A stretch of DNA of 6,491 nucleotides from JAACEU01 sp043816165 (GTDB lineage: Bacteria; Patescibacteriota; Gracilibacteria; UBA1369; LOWO2-01-FULL-3), in assembly GCA_043816165.1 (NCBI GenBank), contig JBDRIE010000012.1:1-6491 (forward strand), given 5' to 3'. Positions 4,915 to 6,491 of the stretch are shown here, one piece after another. The notes beneath the pieces were generated by a model that worked only from the letters and a program-made list of their open reading frames with translations, was not told where the DNA came from and searched no databases. Position numbers and translations under genes: made by a program. Within the stretch, counting starts at the first letter, position 1, and each line of letters opens with the position of its first letter.

Positions 4915-6195
4915 ATGAAAGGTCTTGATACACAAGACGATTATTCCCTGGAGTTCGATAAGCGTATTTTTGGGCTTTATCCTGATGATTTGCAAGTTGA
5001 TAATTATCTGAATGTGGAAACCCAGAGTGGTTCCGGTTACGTTTTTCGTGTTACAAGCAAGGATGATGAAGGTGGGGTGATAATCGAATTGATTTCGGGC
5101 CCAAAGGCTCTCAAAAAAGGAGCACGGGGAAAAATTGCCAATACGAAAATTGAACTTGGCAATATTTTGGATTTTGAAGGTGGAACGACAAGTACGCTTG
5201 TTGGAATTGTTGTAACGCAAGGGGAGCCTTTTGAATATCCATATGTAAAATCAGAATATAATGAGTTTTTGGAAGAACTTGATTCTGATCAATTATGTGT
5301 TGGAGATCATATTTATTTTGGAACGGAAGATGGGCAGACGTATGTTGTAGAAGTAATAGATGTAGATGAGAAAATGCCTTTAATTAAATTTGTCGATGGC
5401 AGAAACCCACTTGTCGGAGGCGAAGGTTATTTAAAAATAAAAAATTTGAGAATTGGTATGAAGTTTCGTAATACGCTAAGAAGCACGATGCCAATTCAAA
5501 ATATGTTTGTTCTTCCGCATATGGACGGGAGTATGTTGGATGTTCTGGACGAAGAGTTTGAAATTCAAGAATTGGAGTATGATGCTGAAATCGAGTCTTT
5601 TTATATATCGCAATTGCAAGATGGAGACTTTGTGCATATAGGGACTGCGGGTGCGAATAATTCAACTTATGTTATTGAGTTTAATAACAATGCTATAGAA
5701 ATTGTTGGAGGAAAAAATAGTTTTGTTGGGGGAGTTGGCAGGTTTGCTAGCGGGAAAATCAACAAGGGACATAGGCTTAGGACCACAATTGCCAGAACTT
5801 CCAATATTAAAAGTATTAAACTAACTAAAACGTATGAGCCTGAAGGTTACGGAGAGGTTGATTCATTACGTAAAGACCTGGAAGCTCGGCAAATTGCCGC
5901 TATAACTCATCCTGCCGGCTCAATGACTAATCCCGTGATATGGCTTGGAATGCCAAGTGGAATTCATAAATTGGAAATTTTTGATGAACTTGGTTTGGAT
6001 TCAAGAGATTTAACGATAAGTGCTTTACGGAAAGCCTGGGAAGAATTTCAGATAAATAATGATCCTGATAATTTAAGGGGTTTACTGCCAAGTGTATACA
6101 GTGACCGGCTGAAACGATTTAGAACGTTGGAAAGGCAATATGAGAGTTTGGTGCTAAAACTAGAGAGAATGAATGAAATTTTGGAGGAGGAATAG
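4915..6195 (+). CDS. Hypothetical protein with three tandem beta-rich repeats and a coiled coil, 426 aa
   Basis: I cannot assign a family. Three consecutive segments of about 75-80 residues align: about 23-100, 123-199 and 229-303. The shared pattern is (D/S)xLxxGDxIxxGT...TYVxEV...IxxVxGxNxxVGGxGxxxxxKIxxGxxLRxTxxxTxxI. Repeats 2 and 3 are clear (GDHIYFGTEDGQTYVVEV beside GDFVHIGTAGANNSTYVIEF; GRNPLVGGEGYLKI beside GKNSFVGGVGRFAS); repeat 1 is more diverged (SGYVFRV, GPKALKKGARGKI). Acidic linkers separate them. The C-terminus is helical (about 350-387) and ends in a charged coiled coil (about 395-426, RLKRFRTLERQYESL...). There is no signal peptide or membrane helix. Repeated small beta domains followed by a coiled coil suggest a binding scaffold that oligomerises; no catalytic motif is visible. 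The preceding 226-aa gene is probably its partner by position. Confidence 0.78.
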   Translation: MKGLDTQDDYSLEFDKRIFGLYPDDLQVDNYLNVETQSGSGYVFRVTSKDDEGGVIIELISGPKALKKGARGKIANTKIELGNILDFEGGTTSTLVGIVVTQGEPFEYPYVKSEYNEFLEELDSDQLCVGDHIYFGTEDGQTYVVEVIDVDEKMPLIKFVDGRNPLVGGEGYLKIKNLRIGMKFRNTLRSTMPIQNMFVLPHMDGSMLDVLDEEFEIQELEYDAEIESFYISQLQDGDFVHIGTAGANNSTYVIEFNNNAIEIVGGKNSFVGGVGRFASGKINKGHRLRTTIARTSNIKSIKLTKTYEPEGYGEVDSLRKDLEARQIAAITHPAGSMTNPVIWLGMPSGIHKLEIFDELGLDSRDLTISALRKAWEEFQINNDPDNLRGLLPSVYSDRLKRFRTLERQYESLVLKLERMNEILEEE

Positions 6196-6206
6196 GATTT
6201 GTTGGA

Positions 6207-6421
6207 AGGATGGATTTTGCTATGGAGCCGCGAACGGGAGTTGGCGCTCTGCGTACTTGCTCTACCTGCTCAATCGCACTTCGTCGTACTTGACTATCCG
6301 ATTCATGCTTCGCATTCGTCGCATATTCAAGCATCGCAAGCTCCTTCTTCGCAGCTAGATCAAGCAACCCGTGACCTCGCCCTTACCATGATTTTAGACT
6401 ACTCTGGTAGGATGGATTTTG
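6207..6421 (+). repeat. 13-bp direct repeat flanking the GC-rich island
   Basis: AGGATGGATTTTG occurs exactly at 6207-6219 and 6409-6421, bracketing 189 bp. No inverted repeats are evident at the inner ends, so this is not a typical insertion sequence. A long target duplication, a recombination scar or a partial tandem duplication of coding sequence could explain it. Confidence 0.6.
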
Positions 6422-6491
6422 GCTTGTGATAGCGGGTATTGGTAGAGCTGGTTGGTAATGGTCGAGGTGGGTCAGAGGGGCACACCCTGTG
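6399..6491 (-). CDS. Possible C-terminal end of a reverse-strand gene (partial)
   Basis: From the right edge a reverse frame runs 30 codons to TAG at 6399-6401, ending in a proline-rich PPRPLPTSSTNTRYHKPKSILPE. The KSILP part is written by the right copy of the 13-bp repeat, and the left copy also reads KSILP in its own open frame. The frame may be chance, since the other strand is simply G-rich here, or the tail of a gene lying to the right. Confidence 0.15.
   Translation of the reverse strand, partial: HRVCPSDPPRPLPTSSTNTRYHKPKSILPE
6477..6491 (+). other. Truncated hairpin at the window end
   Basis: GGGG is followed by CACA-CCC-TGTG (6481-6491), a 4-bp stem with a 3-nt loop that ends exactly at the window edge. 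If CCCC followed, the stem would be eight GC-rich pairs, as in a terminator or a palindromic repeat. That continuation cannot be seen. Confidence 0.3.

Larger units (their letters stand above)
6196..6491. other. Apparently non-genic region with a GC-richer island
   Basis: No convincing complete gene lies here. From about 6220 to 6408 the composition is visibly richer in GC than the flanking genes. The minus strand has an open stretch (about 6119-6382) with protein-like amphipathic sequence KKELAMLEYATNAKHESDSQ, but no ATG start and it runs into the end of the 426-aa gene. The stretch 6434-6480 is G-rich on the plus strand (only four C in about 48 bases). The region may be a dispersed repeat or the remnant of an inserted element. 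Confidence 0.45.

Noticed and set aside
4717..5220. 167-codon reverse-strand ORF
   Set aside because: It is antisense to the 226-aa and 426-aa genes, has Asn/Ile-rich low-quality sequence and no promoter; a shadow frame.
6119..6367. 82-codon reverse-strand ORF
   Set aside because: It has only a non-ATG start, a stop shortly upstream, and overlaps the conserved-looking C-terminus of the 426-aa gene. Its right part looks protein-like, so it is recorded as possible decayed coding sequence rather than a gene.
1..6491. CRISPR array, complete insertion sequence or alternative genetic code
   Set aside because: There is no regularly spaced repeat array, no transposase, and all genes are intact with TGA as stop.

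Overview
The window comes from an AT-rich bacterial genome using the standard code (the M50 gene ends in TGA and no internal TGA has to be read through). Small compact genes, an almost complete lack of Shine-Dalgarno sequences, several starts lying only 6-7 nt behind a -10 box (leaderless mRNAs), a DUF5679-type mini zinc ribbon and a PGPGW-type mini membrane protein make a Patescibacteria/CPR-like organism the best guess. This is an inference from gene style, not a phylogenetic placement.

Layout. 1-489 (-): N-terminal membrane half of a fused MFS/spermidine-synthase-like protein, cut by the window edge. 553-765 (+): small ORF resembling a SpoVT-AbrB antitoxin/regulator. 766-855 (-): tRNA-Ser(GGA). 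901-1533 (+): site-2-protease-family (M50) membrane metalloprotease. 1534-1796: convergent intergenic region with a near-consensus promoter and a GC-rich, foldable segment, probably a noncoding RNA of unknown family, possibly headed by a 35-codon leaderless ORF. 1797-2741 (-): VIT1/CCC1-type Fe/Mn transporter followed by a 64-aa membrane protein. 2820-2966 (+): DUF5679-like zinc ribbon, divergent from the transporter across a 13-bp palindrome.

3080-4108 (+): a three-domain regulator (winged helix, GHKL ATPase, STAS-like DUF4325) behind a strong promoter with three helically phased TACAATT boxes. 4178-4858 and 4915-6195 (+): two cytosolic proteins I do not recognise; the second has three tandem beta-rich repeats of about 75-80 residues and a C-terminal coiled coil. 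6196-6491: no convincing gene; a GC-richer island bounded by a 13-bp direct repeat, then a G-rich strand and the start of a hairpin cut by the window end.

How it may work together. The left half is housekeeping and membrane physiology (protease, metal transport, polyamine-like enzyme, tRNA). The right half, 3.0-6.2 kb, is three co-directional genes: a putative ATP-dependent switch that may bind DNA, followed by two orphan soluble proteins. Each gene has its own candidate promoter, so a functional link between the switch and the orphan pair is a hypothesis from proximity only.
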